From assembly GCA_009103225.1 (NCBI GenBank), contig RHPI01001292.1, positions 1-64,000 of the forward strand: 64,000 bases of DNA, in the 5' to 3' direction. The first letter of the stretch is position 1. Each line of letters opens with the position of its first letter. Shown one piece after another: positions 22,851 to 35,016 of this stretch. Under the pieces are notes generated by a model. It saw nothing but the letters and a program-made list of their open reading frames with translations, had not been told where the DNA came from and made no database searches. A program made the position numbers and the translations under genes. Origin of the DNA: Chlorokybus atmophyticus (Eukaryota > Streptophyta > Chlorokybophyceae > Chlorokybales > Chlorokybaceae).

Positions 22851-25140
22851 GAACCCTTATGTAATCCTCCATAGGTAGCACTCCGTTACACCGTGTCATT
22901 ATGGCGTCCTGAGCGGCCATCTCTTGAAGGCCTTGTCGAATTGCAGTCTCTGCCTTACGCCACACTTTTTGATAGGTTTGTGCGGATTAAAACCACCGGT
23001 TTGAACAAGTTTAACACTTATATTTTATCACCTTTTTAAACACAAACATACCCTCTGTTCGTTCAGTTGTTCTGTTGTGGACTCTATCTGTCTTAACAAT
23101 AGGAATAGTCCTTCTGGCATGCGTGTAAGCTCAGCGCACTTGCTTTCAGCTAGGTTAAATATCAAATAGGTAACCCACCTTGGGTTTCTGCTGCGTATCG
23201 TAGCTAGAATTGAGGAAGCCAGCTATGTTCCCATAGCGAGGGTGGCCATCAATGACTAGGCTCTGGCGGCGTGACACGTCATTAATGACCTGCAGATGGT
23301 ATCGCTGATGGTGCTGGTGCTCCTTTTAAGGGAATGTCTTTTTATTCTCTTGGTAGGAGTACCACTTGCCGTCAAAGACCATGATGCGTTCACCCTTCAT
23401 AATAGGATGGCAGGTGAACAAGCCCAACCCTGCGCCAGGGATGTAGAAAGGCTTGATGACGAACTCTTTGCCAGCGAAATGGAAGAATTCACCTATGGGA
23501 ATTGGACCGTTCATCCACAGCTGCCATGGTTCACCGGTCGCTCTATGTATGGGCTTGCGGTTGGGAAGCAAATTGTCACTCTACAAACAACAAGTGACGG
23601 TAACTTGGTGTGAGTTGTCATAGGCTGCAGCTGAGCAGTCCATGCAGCTTGGCGCCCATGGCATGTGATCAGCCTGCATGATACCATGCGAACAAAGACG
23701 CACCCGCAAATGTTCTTGTAGCGTTCTGATGGCGGTGGCAACTCCACAGTATTAATCCTCGTCTTGGTGAATTGATTGACCTCGGCTGCAGCATTGATCA
23801 CAGCCTTTCGGGCCTGCGCTGATCGGTGTTGCCTTGACGTACTTGGCTTAACAGCTTGTGGGGCATCGACTACAGGTTGGTTCACCCCGCCACCATGTGT
23901 GTAACGAAAATGGTAAGGATATCATATACATTTAACGACTCACAGACCGTCTCAACGTATGACATAAGGCGACGCGCAACATGTCCTAATCAGAGCACTC
24001 AAAGAGTATTTGCATGGTTACTTACAGGTGTTTGGGGAGTTTTGAAAGATCCGGTTGCCGATGACGTTTTTATTTTCATGCCTCGCCAGCTGGCATGCCT
24101 CGGCTTCTTTGCAGGTGGCCTCACCTCTTCCTCCTCAGATTGCTCTGCCAATTCCAACACCTCTTCCGCAGCCTTCTGCGCCGACTCCTCCGACCCCTCC
24201 AACATCACATCCTCGAGTTGTTCCTCGAGCTCCTGTGGCTCCCTAGTGACTGCCGCAGCAAAGCCGAACTCGATTTCCTCCGCTGTTGACGCTGCTGACG
24301 CTCAACTTGCAGCGGCAACACCTAAACCTTGCTACCGCTGACGCTTTGTCCGTTTTGGTGTGGCTTGCTCGTTCGGGTAAATGGGGATGTTATTGTAATC
24401 GTGCTCAGCGTCATCCCAGAATTTCTTGTTGTGTGTAACAAGCGACAAGGTTAGCAACGAAGGAGTTGTAATGGCAGTTTTTGCTAACATCTGCATGTGC
24501 TTACAAATGCAAAGGCTCCAGTGTGATGCTTTTGCAGGTACTTTTCGGTGGCTCTCCACACGTTGTAGATGGAAACCGTGCGCTGTTTTGGATGTTTTAG
24601 GGTCCGCACCCTAACATATGCTTCACGTAAGTAACTTTTTATACAGTCTTTTGCCTACATATCACTTCACTAGCATGTATACAACCATGCTTCTCTAAAC
24701 TGTGCGCACTTGTAGACCACAAACATCACGTAATTTTTTGCGCGTCTTTGAGTCTATAAGAACAAACGCATGTTCACAACATCACACGCACCCGCACTGC
24801 TTTGGAGAAATCATCCCCCATCCCTTCAGCTCATCTGCTATCTCCCTGTCGCCCTGGTTGGTGCGTCTGCGCATGTACCTGCAATATCTGATGTGCAGGT
24901 GCTGCGCGATCTTTGCAGTTTTAATGTGGGTGATTTCAGGATTACCGTTGGGCTGTTGAAGGCCCGCCTTCATGTTTTGCAGCAGTAGGGACAGTGCCGA
25001 TAGAAAGTCCGCTGGTGTGAAGGCTGCCTCCGAGTCTCCTGTGAAGTCGACAATGCCACAGACACGGTAAGATTGTCATTATCCATGGTGTTTCTTAGCT
25101 TGCTGATTTCTGCAACAAGTTGCTCTGGACTACACTCTTA
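22845..25140 (-). pseudogene. SET-domain protein gene (putative lysine methyltransferase) with in-frame TAA
   Basis: Minus-strand exons run from about 25140 down. An N-terminal segment (about 25140-24795) has PEQLVAEISKLRN, then ADFLSALSLLLQNMK and QHLHIRYCRYMRRRTNQGDR. It is followed by RTVSIYNVWRATEK (24540-24635), KKFWDDAEHDYN (24345-24440) and an acidic, basic-patch exon (LELAEQSEEEE, then PPAKKPRHA; 24020-24280). The SET core is split over about 23600-23340 (KPFYIPGAGLGLFTCHPI, then KGERIMVFDGKWY) and 23325-23185 (IDGHPRYGNIAGFLNSS). These match the GxGLFA..I..GE start and the GN.A.F.N.S motif of SET methyltransferases. Two short C-terminal exons end near 22845. A TAA at 23326-23328 lies in frame between the two SET halves and no intron removes it in phase. 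The copy is probably broken, or the stop is a sequence error. Confidence 0.62.
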
Positions 25141-26470
25141 TGCAACACAAGCCAGCACTTCGCTACCACACCTCCGCTATCACCGCCAAAACTACCTTAC
25201 GCACACCAACCATCATGACCTACAGGCCGTCGGCGGCGGCACAGGCGATCGCATAGACCGCTCCGACAAACCCTAGGTCACAGGTATAAAAATTAAATTC
25301 ATTTGGATGTTTCTTTCGTTGTCAGACTCCGACAGTGTTTTGGTTGTTCGTTGTGTGTTGTGTTCGTTGTTTTGGTATGTGCGTTGTGCGCATGCGCTGT
25401 GCAATGTGCGCAGTGTAACTTCGGCATTGGTTATGGCAGCAGCATTAAGTTGCGTGCTGTAGGCTGATGTATGAGCCTTTTGCTAGCTGGAAGCTTAAGT
25501 GCGTTGTGCATAGTGTAGCAATGGCGACATCAGTGCCTTCTGCCGATCAAGCCTTCAACCTTAGGATAGAGGGCTAGAAAACCGGTGACAGACTTCTGCG
25601 GGAGAACTTTTCCTCTGCACCCCACCCATGTGCGAAACATGGACAAGTTCACCAACGAGATCAAGCAGTGGGCCAACATACCTGGTCATAGTTGGAAGGA
25701 GGTGAATTTTGGATAGGCGAAGCAAGTATCCTGCACAGCAGGCCAGCATTGCTAAGCTAGAGAGGTTTTGTGAGGAGTTAGAGCTGGAGCCGGCTAAAGC
25801 CTCGAGTGTTTGGTGAGGGCGTAGAGCTCCGCATGTCAAGAAGTCAGTTGAATCCTATGACGGTTTGCTTTGAATGCCTTGTGTAGATTGGTAACTTTTT
25901 AGTTGAAACCCGCCAGCCTTCATGCATATAGCAAGCTTTGCTAGCCCTCAAGCTGTTGCTGCTAGCCGATGTCGCCATTGTGGCAAGTCAGTTGATATCA
26001 CGCTGTTTGCCGAATTGTTATGCTATTTGACATAGATGGCTTGCTGTTTGGCTGAACTTAGCTAGTCTGCATGCATATGCAGCTCCTTTTGCTATTGATT
26101 TGTGTTGTTGTAAGTCGGCTGCCACTGTGGCAAGTTGGTTGCTATCACGCTGTTTGCCGAGTCGTCAAGTACTGCTTGTCAAGCTGTAACACTATCTAGT
26201 GCCTTTGGGTCAGCAGTGAATTGCATAACCCGTATACATTGGATCGATGCTATGAGGCTGCAGGTCTTAGCAATGTATAATTTGCTGTCTCTCTTGGTGG
26301 TGGTGCAATGCGTTCCATAACTCATAGGCCTTGCGCAGTGTCTATGAGATCTTGGGTCACAACAACGACACACAGGCATGACAGTCCGGGACAATGCGGG
26401 TTTTGAGACTAAAGCAGCTTGTTGGACATGTCGCTAACAACAATTGCTTGACAGTGCACATTAGAGCGCA
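25141..26470. other. Region without a resolved gene
   Basis: GT/TG-rich words around 25310-25400. A short plus-strand frame at 25634-25710 (MDKFTNEIKQWANIPGHSW) looks like protein but ends in a stop. Repeated words gcaagttggttg, gctgtttgccga and gctatcacgc recur between 25980 and 26160 as a diverged duplication of about 130 bases. Confidence 0.3.
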
Positions 26471-28020
26471 TTTTTTAAAATGCTAATGAACATTGGAGGG
26501 GTGTTAAACAACGAGAACGCCAAGGCAAGACTAGAGAACAGCGGGTCCAATTCTGGGCGGATGTTTCTAAAGCAGAGCAAACAGCCAGACATGCCACAGC
26601 TGCTCGTTGCCATTTTTTAAGGTGGGGCAGAGTTTTCGTCCCTAACCATTATAGCCCTGCGCAGATCGTTATGCTGTGGTGCCCCTTGAGCGACGGCCCC
26701 CTTTCAGATGACGTGCTGCGGGCTACATGACTTCAATTCAGGTGCGGTCTATGTGTGAATGCAACACTATCACATTTGAACGGCTTAGCAAGCTGAACTT
26801 GCAGATGCTGTGTTGTGTTGTCTTACATACTCCCTGTACATACAGTGTTGACATGAAGACGCTTACGACCAAGGCAAAGTGTTTGACGATATAGAGCACT
26901 TTTCAAGAAAGCAACCATGTGTGCCCGTGGCCATTGCCACCATTCTTGAAATTGCTAAGGTGGATAAGCCTTGCCGCACGTACAGCGTGCAGATCATCAA
27001 CTGGCTGTCAATATTTTGCGAGGAAGACGACATATTGTCACTTGGTGCACGGTCTATGGTTTTGTCACTGCATGTCAACAAGTGCATAGCGTGTAGTTAG
27101 CACAAGTATGCACAAGTGAATCGCCTATGACCGTGACAACCGCTGGAGTGCATGTGCAGAGCGTGACGGTTGAGTGGCCACTTATGTTCATGAGCCAGAT
27201 GGGCACCTGCGTCTGTGAAAACGGGGAATGCAGCTTGAATAGGCACGTTGGGATGGGGGAATGCCAGGCGAGAGTACTTGAAGACATGGATGCGCAGCAA
27301 GAACAAGGCAATCAGTTTTGTTTGCTATGTGCTAGCAAGTTTATCAATTTAATTCATTACTGGTTGTGATCATGGTGTGCCCATGCAGGGCTCCGTCCGC
27401 GAGGTTACAGTGGATACTGAGCAGCTGGAGCAGCTGGCGGCTGTGTGACGTGGCATTGAGCAACCACTACAAGGGCGCAGGTTGGCCGGCAATGGGATTT
27501 TGGCGGAAAAAGGAGGTGGCGCTGATGGAGAGTTTGGCACCTCTTCCCTTTGGCGACCACGCCCGATGGGTAGCATCCAAAGCAGGCGCATCATGCAAGT
27601 GGTTGTGCTGTTTGCAATCAAGAAGAAGTGGCTTGGTGAAGACCCAATGTAGGATGGTCAACTCGGCTTGATACATACGAGGAAACGGCCATGTATGTTA
27701 TGCTTACAGACCACTCAAAGGTCCGCTCATAGGCTTGGCAGCTGTGATCAGTGCCATACTGCACTCTATAGGGTATGGTCATAAGCTGCTCGCCTGTAAG
27801 CGATTGTGCGGTGTACGAGCTGTCTGGCCTTTGTGTATGTGATTGTACACATTCGCCACTCATTGTCAATGCAGGCATGCCGGTTGAAAGTGACCACCTG
27901 CGCCCAAGAGGTTCCGCTTCATGGGGCGATGGGGAGCCAAGCAAGACGGCATCCTCAAAATCATTGATATCAAACATGTGCAAAGTTACTACGGTTACAT
28001 GTTGCGACTGTTACGTTACG
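26471..28020 (+). CDS. Unidentified plus-strand exons (possibly a decayed gene)
   Basis: Several plus-strand segments have protein-like composition and plausible splice borders. At 26490-26731 there is VQFWADVSKAEQTARHA, then RVFVPNHYSPAQIVMLW, ending in TGA. At about 26866-27090 there is FDDIEHFSRKQPCVPVAIAT, then YSVQIINWLSIFCEEDD. At 27127-27303 there is MTVTTAGVHVQ, then CENGECSLNRHVG. At 27388-27650 there is VTVDTEQLEQLAAV, with a TGA after it, then VVVLFAIKKKWLGEDP. At about 27915-28018 there is FRFMGRWGAKQDGILKIIDI. No domain is recognised. Stops inside two segments suggest decay, or that they are separate pieces of a transposon ORF. Minus-strand frames are also open over 27370-27980, so even the strand is not certain. 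Confidence 0.28.
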
Positions 28021-28264
28021 TGTAACTTACGTGTCTATTCTTCAAGCATTGTACATTGCGTTCTACAGTTGCCGTGTTGCTCATATGCGGTGTGCGCGCG
28101 CAGTGTCTGCGACAACAGATGTTGGCGCACGCGGCGTGCACTTGTTCATTGAAAAGGCCGTCTACAATTGCAAGTGTAGAGCGATCAGAAGGAGCGTGTG
28201 AAGTGCCGAAATCACATGGTGTGCGCAGCGTGCGCTTAGTCTCATTATTGGCAGTTTATGAGCG

Positions 28265-29280
28265 CTGGTGACCTTAGTAGTAGCTAAGAGACCTTGCTGC
28301 AAATAGGATAGCTTTTTAACATTTTGCATGGCAAGCTGATTGATTCAAAAGTGCGCCATAAATCTGCATGAGACAACGCTTGGTCACACATGAACTTACA
28401 ATCACACATGTGGACTGACAGTTTGCGCAAACCGACTTCAAGTTGCCAACTAGCAATAGTGCCGAACACCTGCCCTCAGCAATCATCCAAGCCTTCTTGT
28501 TGTTCTCGTACTCCACACCGATGGGGATGGGAGTCCGTGTGCTCCCAAAAGACCTAGGTCTTTGAGACGTACCAATCAGCAAAAGGGGATATTTTTCGAA
28601 GCCGTCGGCATTCACACACAATGCTATTGTGAATCCTTCTCTCTCTTCCCCCCTCTCGCTTCTTCACTTGCAGTGACCAATGTGCAGCGTGGAAGAGCCC
28701 GGTGGAATACCCCACTCTCATCTATGTAGAAGGTGTTGGTAGCGCCGTACTCTTTAATAATCTCTGGCAAGTCAGCTCGGGCCATGTCGATCCCTTCTTC
28801 ATCTGCATCGTTGCTTCCCCGTGCAGTGGTTTAGCGGAGATGCCATGACAATTCTTCTTGAACCGATTTACCCACCCGTGTGATGCATTGAAGTCCTCTA
28901 TGTTCGACTTGCTAGCAAAGTCTTTGCCCTTCTCTATCAGTATCGTGTCTGTGATGATGGCATTGCGAGCTTGAGCTTGTTCAAACCATGCATACAGTGC
29001 ATGCATCCTCCAACTGAGGAGGTGCTGCAAGCCGCATGCGCTTGGTACTTGCAACAAAATTACCCCCCTGAGCTAGCGTCTCAACTGCCTTATCACGGTC
29101 AGTCAGCAACTTGGACAATGCACTCTGTTTTATAACCAATTTCAACTTGGATTTAATGCTAGCAATGAAATCCGCTTGCCTAACGTTGGCGTTTTCGCAC
29201 AATTCGTCGTACAACTCTAATATGCGCTTCTTGTCCTTCAGAGTGACGTTGCTACGCTTGGCGGGCTATGGTGCAGACAT
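28265..29280 (-). pseudogene. Pogo-type transposase (CENP-B HTH plus DDE), truncated and frameshifted
   Basis: The start ATG (29278-29280) is followed four codons later by TAG (29266-29268), then by NVTLKDKKRILELYDELCEN and IKQSALSKLLTDRDKAVETL, which form the N-terminal helix-turn-helix. A TGCA duplication shifts the frame before LYAWFEQAQARNAIITDTIL and SHGWVNRFKKNCHGISAKPL (the second CENP-B-type HTH). Another shift precedes ARADLPEIIKEYGATNTFYI and DESGVFHRALPRCTLV, which contain the first catalytic Asp. CVNADGFEKYPLLLIGTSQR follows. The remaining DDE residues are absent. Pogo/Tigger transposases move TA-flanked elements like the MITEs in this window. Confidence 0.82.
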
Positions 29281-29289
29281 GATGAGCTA

Positions 29290-29653
29290 CAAAACGCATA
29301 CAATGGCTTTGTGTTCACGGTAATAGTCACAATGCACACATACACACGAGCATGTGCACAATACACACCTTAGCACAAGCCCTTTGGAGCTTGAAGCAGC
29401 TGTTCCCACCGTCAAGGCGTCTACTGCTACCTAACTACACCTTTGACCGCGCCGTCGCCAACCGCCGCCGCCGCCGCCGCCGCATCTTACCGCGCTTTTA
29501 TGGGATAACCATTGCCTCTGTAACTAACGTAGCGGCTTAAGGCACCAAAGCACTCGCATGTGCACAAGGGCACAAGGGCAAATGCTTGCTTGCGCACAGC
29601 ACTGCTACCCCAATAAGAGCATATCACCACTAGAATTTTCATGCAGCAACATT
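29290..29653. other. Spacer between pogo relic and MITE remnant
   Basis: It contains a (CCG)n tract around 29462-29482. No gene is supported. Confidence 0.4.
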
Positions 29654-29781
29654 TGTCTTATTACGTACAACATTATTCCACCAAGCGAAGGTATTTGCCA
29701 GTCAAACCATTGATGTTTTTATGATCTATCATCGTAGCGGGGTTGTTCCACTACAGCAAAGTCTTTTAACGGGGTAGACTG
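29654..29781. mobile_element. 5'-truncated copy of the same MITE family
   Basis: Sequence from ttattacgtacaa to aacggggtagactg parallels the right half of the MITE at 17496-17960 (ttattacgtacaagactatt ... aacgggggtagactg), including the terminus and an adjacent TA. A matching left terminus was not found upstream, so the copy is truncated or has lost its left end. Confidence 0.8.
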
Positions 29782-29784
29782 TAT

Positions 29785-31327
29785 GTCAACGGGTGTGGTG
29801 CTTACCCTTTGGGGCAGGAGACGACTGCAATCATTGATGCTTTGCCGTCCATTCCTGCATGCACCAGCAGTTGGTGACTGACTGCAACAGCACGCAATGT
29901 ATAGGATATGCTGTCAGTAGTTGTAAACATGCATGACATCACTCACAGCATACCAACCAGCAAGCACCTTGTAACACAACCACCGAGCTATACACACTGT
30001 TGGTTCCAACCTCACTACACTACACTAGTCTGGACCTCCCCGTTAGGCATGCATACATGTGTTAGTAGTGCATTACCTGCCCACGCGGGCTCTGTTTGTT
30101 GGTGTTAGCCAAGGCAGCAGTAGCAGCAGCAAAGCACGACAACTCCCTCCCACCCGCCTGCTCTCCCTCTCCCCCGCCACCAGCTCTGCCATGCAGTTTC
30201 CGCTGCTGCGTTTTTCGCTACCCCAACGCTTGTACGCAAGAATGGCCCATCACACAACATCACAGTCATCGCTGTCAGCGCAATCTTACGATGTAGGCAC
30301 TGACTGCAGTGCTTAGTACTGAGAGTGATGGTCCGGTCTCAAGGAAGCAGCACTAACCGGCACAATGCTGTCAATGTTCTTGTAAACACAACAGGGTGGG
30401 GTAGTGGTAGTTAGCATAGTTGAGCCCGGTGGTCGTGTTGAAAGTGTGTGATGATGATGTTGGTGTGTGGCGCTGGCTGGTGGGATGCAGCTGCTGGCGG
30501 TGCTGTATGCTGTGTGTGTGGGCATCCGTTGCACGCTATCAAACTCCTCCCGGTTCTTTTGTACAACAGAGAGCTGCCAATGCAACTGTGAACCCATTCG
30601 TTTTGAAGGATGCACCTTGTGGAACCCAATGAGGTTACCAATACGTGAATGTAACACTTGCGTCAACAGATTGTTTGACTCAAGATCCTTCCAAAGGGGG
30701 AACCCAACCAACGGTTCCTATGTTACACAATAAGTCGCTACCTGCAGATACATGACAGACTACCTTCCACACAACTTTCAGACACTGAGTGTAGCGGCAC
30801 AACTGTCTCGTCATCTGCCAATGAAGGAGAGGAAGAGCCAGCCTTCAAGTAGCCACCTTGAGTAACCACACTCTTCAGACTTGCAAGCATTGCAACCACA
30901 TCCTCGTAGCCCGGGTGGGCACAACCCGAATGGTCGCTCTCAGACTGTTGGCCTAAATGAGAGCAGCCGCAAAACTGTTGCTCAGCCGCAAATCGCCCAT
31001 GCAGCCATGCCTGCACCTGCCAGGAATAGAGGCCATGCAGTGATAAGCAGCATGCTATGAATACAGAACAGCAGAGCACGTCATCAATAGACTGCATGTA
31101 CCTGCATGTACCTCTATGCATGCTGTTCATACTGCCAGCCACAATATGCTTACCTGCAGCACGGTTTAGCGCAGACTGCTTGCCCAAGTACCAGGCAATG
31201 AACATCGTCCAGCGTAGTCGAATGCAATTCTCCGCAAGCATCACGCACAAGCATACCGCAATCGTATCTTGATGCAAGCAGCGAACCAATATCCAAAAAT
31301 ACGGGCGCTTGTTCAGCTGGCAAGCCC
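29785..31327. other. Intergenic region with unresolved frames
   Basis: Plus-strand 30540-30730 has a Cys-containing open frame and minus-strand 30313-30711 is open for 132 codons. Neither has clear splice support. On the minus strand 31359-31158 and 31022-30765 are open and bounded by GTAAGC and GCAG signals. They could be a 3'-UTR intron structure of TAF13 or a small unrelated gene. Confidence 0.25.
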
Positions 31328-32231
31328 CTACTCCTCATCCTTTGCCAAAGCAGTTTCATCGACTTCGAAGCCTTTGCGAACGCGTTTCAGCTCCTCATAC
31401 ATCCTGAGCAGCTCCTGTGCGCGCTTGTATTTGCGCAGGTCCTGCACAACAGGTATAAGCAAGCAGACAGGACTTTTGCAACAACTCGCATGGTTTTGCC
31501 CCATGTGTCACATGCGTACGGGAAGGTGTAGCATGCAATACCTTTCGAATGAGGAAGATGATGTCTTCTGTTTGCAGACGCCCACGGCGCGAGGATACAT
31601 CCAAGGCTTTATGCATCTGCACATGCATACGTGATGACAACTGGGAGCTCGGGCGCATCCGACATCAATTACACGAGGCTGATGAGCACGCACATGTTTT
31701 CTGACAGCAGCCAGATCAGCACCTCAGGCGTGCTCCCGACCCGGCTCATTATTCAGAATGAGACCAAAAGACTGCAAGACTATTGCAAAAACTAAGCTGC
31801 ATGTGACTGCAGGAAGCCTACCATGTCAGTCAGGTAGTCAACCACGAGCTCTTCAACAAGATCCACGGACTCCTGCAACGGCTGAGGATCGTCGCCAAAA
31901 CCATACATCATCAACCTGACTGCAAAAGGCAAAAGCAAGCTCGGTCCTTCTGCAAAGGCAGCAGCAGCAAGCCAGGCAGGACAAGTTACACACGCTAACA
32001 GACGCACGGCGCATGCCAACCGACAACACGGTTCAAAGCCTTCTGTCACTGAAACATATCTACGCTCCAACGCAACCGAGCTGGCAGCCCAGCAGTGCAC
32101 AACCAGCTCTGACTACTTCAGCAGCCGTTGACTGGTAGCTAGGATATAAGCGTACGTTCTTTGGAAAAAAGCCCCCGCTTTCTCTTGACCCCTCCACCAG
32201 CGCCACCCCCGCCATCGCCGCCCTTGCCCAT
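31328..32231 (-). CDS. TAF13: TFIID subunit TAF13, 120 aa
   Basis: Exons 32156-32231, 31822-31919, 31542-31616 and 31328-31441 join in phase and end in TAG. TAF13 is a histone-fold subunit of TFIID that pairs with TAF11 in the pre-initiation complex. The N-terminus is Gly-rich with a basic patch (MGKGGDGGGGAGGGVKRKRG). The conserved core then runs: LRLMMYGFGDD, ESVDLVEELVVDYLTDM, MHKALDVSSRRGRLQTEDI followed by IFLIRK, and the final helix LLRMYEELKRVRKGFEVDE. Each of these is a signature of the family, and the length is close to the roughly 125 residues of plant TAF13. It is head-to-head with the trihelix gene at 32621. Nothing appears broken. Confidence 0.95.
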
Positions 32232-32620
32232 GCCGCCAAGCACAACACTCTACACCTCCGACCTGTAGGGCTCCAATAAGAAACAGTCACTGCCATGCAC
32301 ACGTTAGCTTATACACGTGCGTTACGTAGATAACTGATTGTTAGCTAGCTTTCCTTTGTCAGCTAACGGTGCCAGCAACGGGACGCCCGTTATGCTGCAC
32401 AACGTCAGCGTCAACCATCACCGTCATCTCTCACCAATCCAACCATTTGTGCAAACTGTGCGGCCATCGCTCACGCTGTGGCTCACACGCGGTTCACGCC
32501 AATGACGGTAGTTAAAGTCTTGGCTGGCCGGACACTCTCAGCCGTTTGTGTACCGATTAGGGTCTGGTTTTTAATGGTTAGGGTTTAGTTTTAGCGCCGG
32601 GCGTCAGTGTGGCTAGGAGC
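32232..32620. promoter_or_regulatory. Divergent promoter region, TAF13 / trihelix, with telobox
   Basis: Only 389 bases separate the two start codons. The sequence ttagggttta at 32578-32587 is a telobox (complement of AAACCCTAA). In plants this element marks promoters of genes active in growing cells and is bound by telobox-binding factors. Regulation here is inferred. Confidence 0.5.
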
Positions 32621-34603
32621 ATGGCTGAGGGCGTGGGCGTCGTTGGGGGCGGGGCATGGGGGCCGGCAATGGAGCCGGCTGTGGGAATGGGTGCCATGGT
32701 GGCTGGCGTGTCGGGGTCTGCTGGCGGAGCTGAGTACCGGGGCGCTGGCGGGGCGGCGGAGGGGCCTGCCAGCGTTGCTGGAGGTAGCGCTGCTGGCAGC
32801 GGCCGGGGAGCGCCTGATAGCTCGCCTGTTGGCGTCGCGAACGTTCAGCGCATGCCTGGCAACGAGTTGTTCGACTACCAGGTACGCTATTCAGATTGCA
32901 TCAGCGGTCGTAGCATCTCCTTCCAAGCGGCCGTAGCATTATCTGCATTTACTTGACAATGCTTCAAAACGCTAACAAGTTTCAAGCCGCTTATTCACAA
33001 GTACAGTCTGCTTGCTGCTTGACGGTATCATTTCTTGCGTGGCACGGCGTGAGAAATGATGCAAGCAAGTTCTTGGAGAAGAGCATAGCCTAAGCAATGC
33101 ACTGCTTTGCTGGGGTCTGCGCCAGTGACAGCCTTGTGTTGCTGTTAAGTGCGTGGTTTGCAATACTTAGAAGCACTCCGTGACGCGTTCAAACAAGTCT
33201 TGCAATGCATTGCTGTGCGTCTAGGAGTGTTGCAGCTGATGAACAGCACATAGCTGTGCATGACGCCAATGTTGCCAGCAAGTATGCGCAGTACTGCGTA
33301 GCGATTGATTTATGCAAGGCCTGCTGAATGGTGCGCGTTATGTGCCTCGTAGCAATGTTGCTCGATGTGTTCGTATGCACCAACAGCATGAAAGTCTTTG
33401 CGCTCAAGAAGTTGCCTTCTGTGCAGAACGTAGGTAAAACACCAGTCGGCACGCCACTTGGTGGAGGCAGGGGTACGGATACCCTCAGAGGAGGCAGAGG
33501 GCGAGGTCGCGGCAGGGGCCGGGGAAGGGGCGTTGTGAACGGTGATGGTGGTGGTTGGGGAAATGAAGCTGAAGAGGAGGAATTTGGTATGTTAGTACAC
33601 ACAGTGGCTTGATCAGTGAACTGGTTCTGAGCGGAGACTTGCAATTGCTACTTGCCTTATGACGTACTGTACCAGTAGATGGAGTGCGAATACGAGGTCG
33701 CCGGTGGCAGGTTGATGAAACACTGTTGCTTATACAAGCAAAGCGGGAAGAGCACATGCGCAAGCGAGCTGGAGACCCGCAGCAGGCGTCGCTAACTGCC
33801 AATCAAAAGTGGGCCCAGCTTGCAGCAGCCATGGATATCGGCAGGTCGGCCAAGCAATGCAAGCACAGGTGCGGCGGACCAGACTGGTTTCATGTCACTA
33901 CCACCAGCTGTGTTGTCCTACCCATGCCTGGCTTCAATCTTCTCCCCAAGCTTGTGTCCGAGTTTGTTTATGCATTGCTGATTTCATGATACTTCTTGCC
34001 AAGTTGTTTGCTTTGGGCGCAGACCTGTTACTAACAATTGCCACAACCTGCAGGTGGGAAAATATACTACCAGAGTATAAGGCTATCTACGAGCACAATA
34101 CACGTGCTGGCAACAAGGACTACTGGTCCATGTCGCCAGATGAACGAGAGGAGTACAGAGGAGCACTGGCACTTCCACGTCACTTTGACCGCACGGTGTA
34201 CGACGCCATTCACTCGTGGTTCACTGGACGCAACTCCGATAACTCCGCACAGGATATGTCTGGGCCACCTCAGGCAGAAGACGACGACATTGAACAAGAT
34301 CCGCAAGCAGGTGGACTATCCAGTAGGAAAACCAAGAAAAGACCAATAGCATCTTCACCCCTGAACAATTTGTCCAAAACCTTGCTGCTGCTTGAGGAAA
34401 GGCGGGAAAAACGTCGGGCAGCTGAGGCTGCTGAAGAAAGACAAATCAAGCAAAGTAAGATGCTGCTAACACTACTTACTACTTTCTGCCGTTGCCATGC
34501 TGCTGCACAGGCAGCAGTTCTGACTCCCTGTTTGTTGACAGCGCAAAATGCTGTGCTTGGAGGAATGGTCAACGTTCTCGAGAAACTAGTCAACAAACTG
34601 TAG
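32621..34603 (+). CDS. Trihelix (Myb/SANT-like) DNA-binding protein, 358 aa
   Basis: Exons 32621-32881, 33427-33586, 33676-33868, 34054-34454 and 34542-34603 join in phase and end in TAG. Residues 1-87 are Gly/Ala-rich and disordered. An RG-repeat tract follows (GGRGRGRGRGRGRG) and then an acidic EAEEEEF. The trihelix domain spans about residues 143-240: GRRWQVDETLLLIQAKREEH, NQKWAQLAAAMD, RSAKQCKHRWENILPEYKAI. It has the three spaced aromatic/Trp positions typical of GT factors (RRW, QKW, HRW). The C-terminus has a basic patch (SRKTKKRPIA), a charged coiled coil (LLLLEERREKRRAAEAAEER) and a final amphipathic helix (MVNVLEKLVNKL). It is expected to be a nuclear transcription regulator. It is transcribed divergently from TAF13. 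Confidence 0.88.
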
Positions 34604-35016
34604 TTGTGAACTATCTACACTAGAGCCAGCTGGTATGGTTTTCGTATAACAAAGTATAACTCTTATATATGTCTCAGGTTGCATGCTTGTGGTCACATGC
34701 AGGTAGTGGTTGTTGCGCTGGAGACTTGGCACATTGCGCCTTCGTTTAGCACAACAAGGTTGCTGTCTCGCAGGTGTACCGGCCGCACATTGAGCACCAA
34801 CCAGAAAGTACTAGTGCTCTATTCTGCATATAATTGCAATGTGCCTAGATAGTGCCATGTCCGCCAGACACAAGATGCCTGCCCTTATTGATCGCACGCA
34901 GCAGTCTTTCGGGATGTTTTGCGGGCTATGTGGGAACCAAATCTCTAATCCACGCAAAACCCATTGTATGAAATGACAACCTTTGCGCGGCATTGGATAC
35001 ACAGTACTCATACAGC
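34604..35016. other. Convergent intergenic spacer
   Basis: Lies between the 3' ends of the trihelix gene and the minus-strand membrane protein. No ORF with coding character. It presumably holds both 3' UTRs. Confidence 0.5.

Noticed and set aside
31150-31359. Separate gene overlapping the TAF13 last exon
   Set aside because: Open frame with a plausible donor, but it overlaps TAF13 coding sequence in another frame and has no domain. Evidence too thin.
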